Source: JBALVT01 sp036960305
Lineage (GTDB): Bacteria; Pseudomonadota; Gammaproteobacteria; Pseudomonadales; Halieaceae
Assembly: GCA_036960305.1 (NCBI GenBank)
Contig: JBALWA010000018.1
Location: 1-64,000, forward strand
Direction of reading: 5' to 3'
Length of the DNA: 64,000 bases
Of the stretch, positions 63,535-64,000 are shown in pieces (the stretch's first letter is position 1; the number at the start of each line of letters is the position of its first letter). Position numbers and translations under genes: made by a program. The notes under the pieces are model-generated. The model did no database searches, had not been told where the DNA came from, and saw nothing but the letters and a program-made list of their open reading frames with translations.

Positions 63535-64000
63535 TGTGGCGACCGCCATAATCCCTGGGGGTTGCTACGATAAAGCAGAAACAATAATACGATGGAAAAG
63601 AGCATCAGCCCACCCGCGAGCCGGTGTGCCTCCGCAAACTGCAGGGATTCTACCTGATCGTACAGGGCGATGGAGAGCACCCGGGTTTCCCCGGGAATAT
63701 TACCCCCGATCATTAATACTACGCCGAATTCTCCCACCGTATGGGCAAAGCCGAGGCTGGCGGCAGTAATAAAGCTGCGTTTGCACAGGGGCATCACCAC
63801 GCAGCGAAACTGATCCATAGGTGGCGACCCCAGTGTCGCAGCGGCTTGTAACAGGCCAGCGGGTACTTGAGCAAAGGCGCTTTGTAGCGGCTGCACTACG
63901 AAAGGGAGAGAATAGATGAATGAGCCGATTACCAGCGCACTGAAACTGAAAGCCAGCTGCGAGCCGGTAAGTTGCTGCCAGAATTGCCCCAGGGAGGTTT
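63531..64000 (-). CDS. modB: Molybdate ABC transporter permease ModB, cut by the window edge
   Basis: Inner-membrane permease of the molybdate importer. At least 156 C-terminal codons lie inside the window; I read the frame to the edge with no stop, and the start is beyond 64000. The sequence FSALVIGSFIYSLPFVVQPLQ and the EAA-like loop (ATLGSPPMDQFRCVVMPL) identify ModB. It ends in ATGA overlap with modC. ModA is presumably upstream, outside the window. Confidence 0.88.
   Translation of the reverse strand, partial: TSLGQFWQQLTGSQLAFSFSALVIGSFIYSLPFVVQPLQSAFAQVPAGLLQAAATLGSPPMDQFRCVVMPLCKRSFITAASLGFAHTVGEFGVVLMIGGNIPGETRVLSIALYDQVESLQFAEAHRLAGGLMLFSIVLLFLLYRSNPQGLWRSPQ

Noticed and set aside
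1..64000. Prophage, transposon or genomic island
   Set aside because: No integrase, transposase, tRNA attachment site or abrupt composition change beyond one short intergenic stretch; gene order is backbone-like.

Overview
The window is a densely packed chromosomal segment of a gammaproteobacterium: about 57 protein genes, no rRNA or tRNA gene, no insertion sequence, prophage or CRISPR array that I can see. Gene content and order (rpmE–malic enzyme–ponA–pilMNOPQ–aroKB–gltBD–hemE; priA–argS–SPOR–hslVU–DUF971–ubiE/J/B–hisIE–tatABC) match what I recall of the Pseudomonas-type backbone. The presence of lysine-type EF-P with epmA/epmB, split pntAA/pntAB/pntB, NhaC and a PQQ-type sugar dehydrogenase suggests a marine relative such as Cellvibrionales/Halieaceae. 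That placement is an inference, not a measurement.

Layout. 1–7.7 kb: glnA (minus strand, with a sigma-54/NtrC-type control region), thiI, bipA and dtd (plus), elaA and a slyD-like PPIase (minus), and a cyclic-nucleotide-binding-fold protein. 7.8–17.3 kb: parC, an AhpA/Smp-like membrane protein divergent from serB, a large PilZ-like unknown, and the EF-P cluster epmB / efp-epmA. 17.3–24.8 kb: a thioesterase coupled to nhaC, a periplasmic sugar dehydrogenase lipoprotein, the proton-translocating transhydrogenase pntAA-pntAB-pntB, and a hemerythrin-domain protein. 24.8–40.6 kb: a long minus-strand block (ABC exporter, MscS channel, tatCBA, hisEI, ubiB-ubiJ-ubiE, DUF971, hslUV with a sigma-32-type promoter, a SPOR protein, argS, priA). 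40.7–59 kb: rpmE, an unusual array of GGA-loop hairpins, malic enzyme, penicillin-binding protein 1A (minus), the type IV pilus operon pilMNOPQ, aroK, aroB, gltB, gltD, hemE. 59–64 kb: serine acetyltransferase, a TrmB-like methyltransferase, a left-handed beta-helix acyltransferase, srkA and the molybdate transporter genes modC and modB (cut by the right edge).

The genes serve mainly nitrogen assimilation (glnA, gltBD), translation and tRNA upkeep (thiI, bipA, dtd, efp/epmAB, argS, rpmE), ubiquinone synthesis, protein export and quality control (tatABC, hslUV, slyD), the cell envelope (mrcA, pilMNOPQ, mscS) and redox/ion balance (pnt, nhaC). Many neighbours are translationally coupled through ATGA, TGATG or TTGA overlaps.

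The most unusual element is non-coding. At 41040–41141, just after the rpmE terminator, four short hairpins repeat every 26–27 bp. Their arm sequences differ but each pairs with itself, and each shows GGAT in its loop on the plus strand. Two of them are enclosed by further six-base stems with a 4x4 internal loop. This resembles the RNA features recognised by CsrA/RsmA and is the best candidate here for an undescribed regulatory RNA or repeat family.
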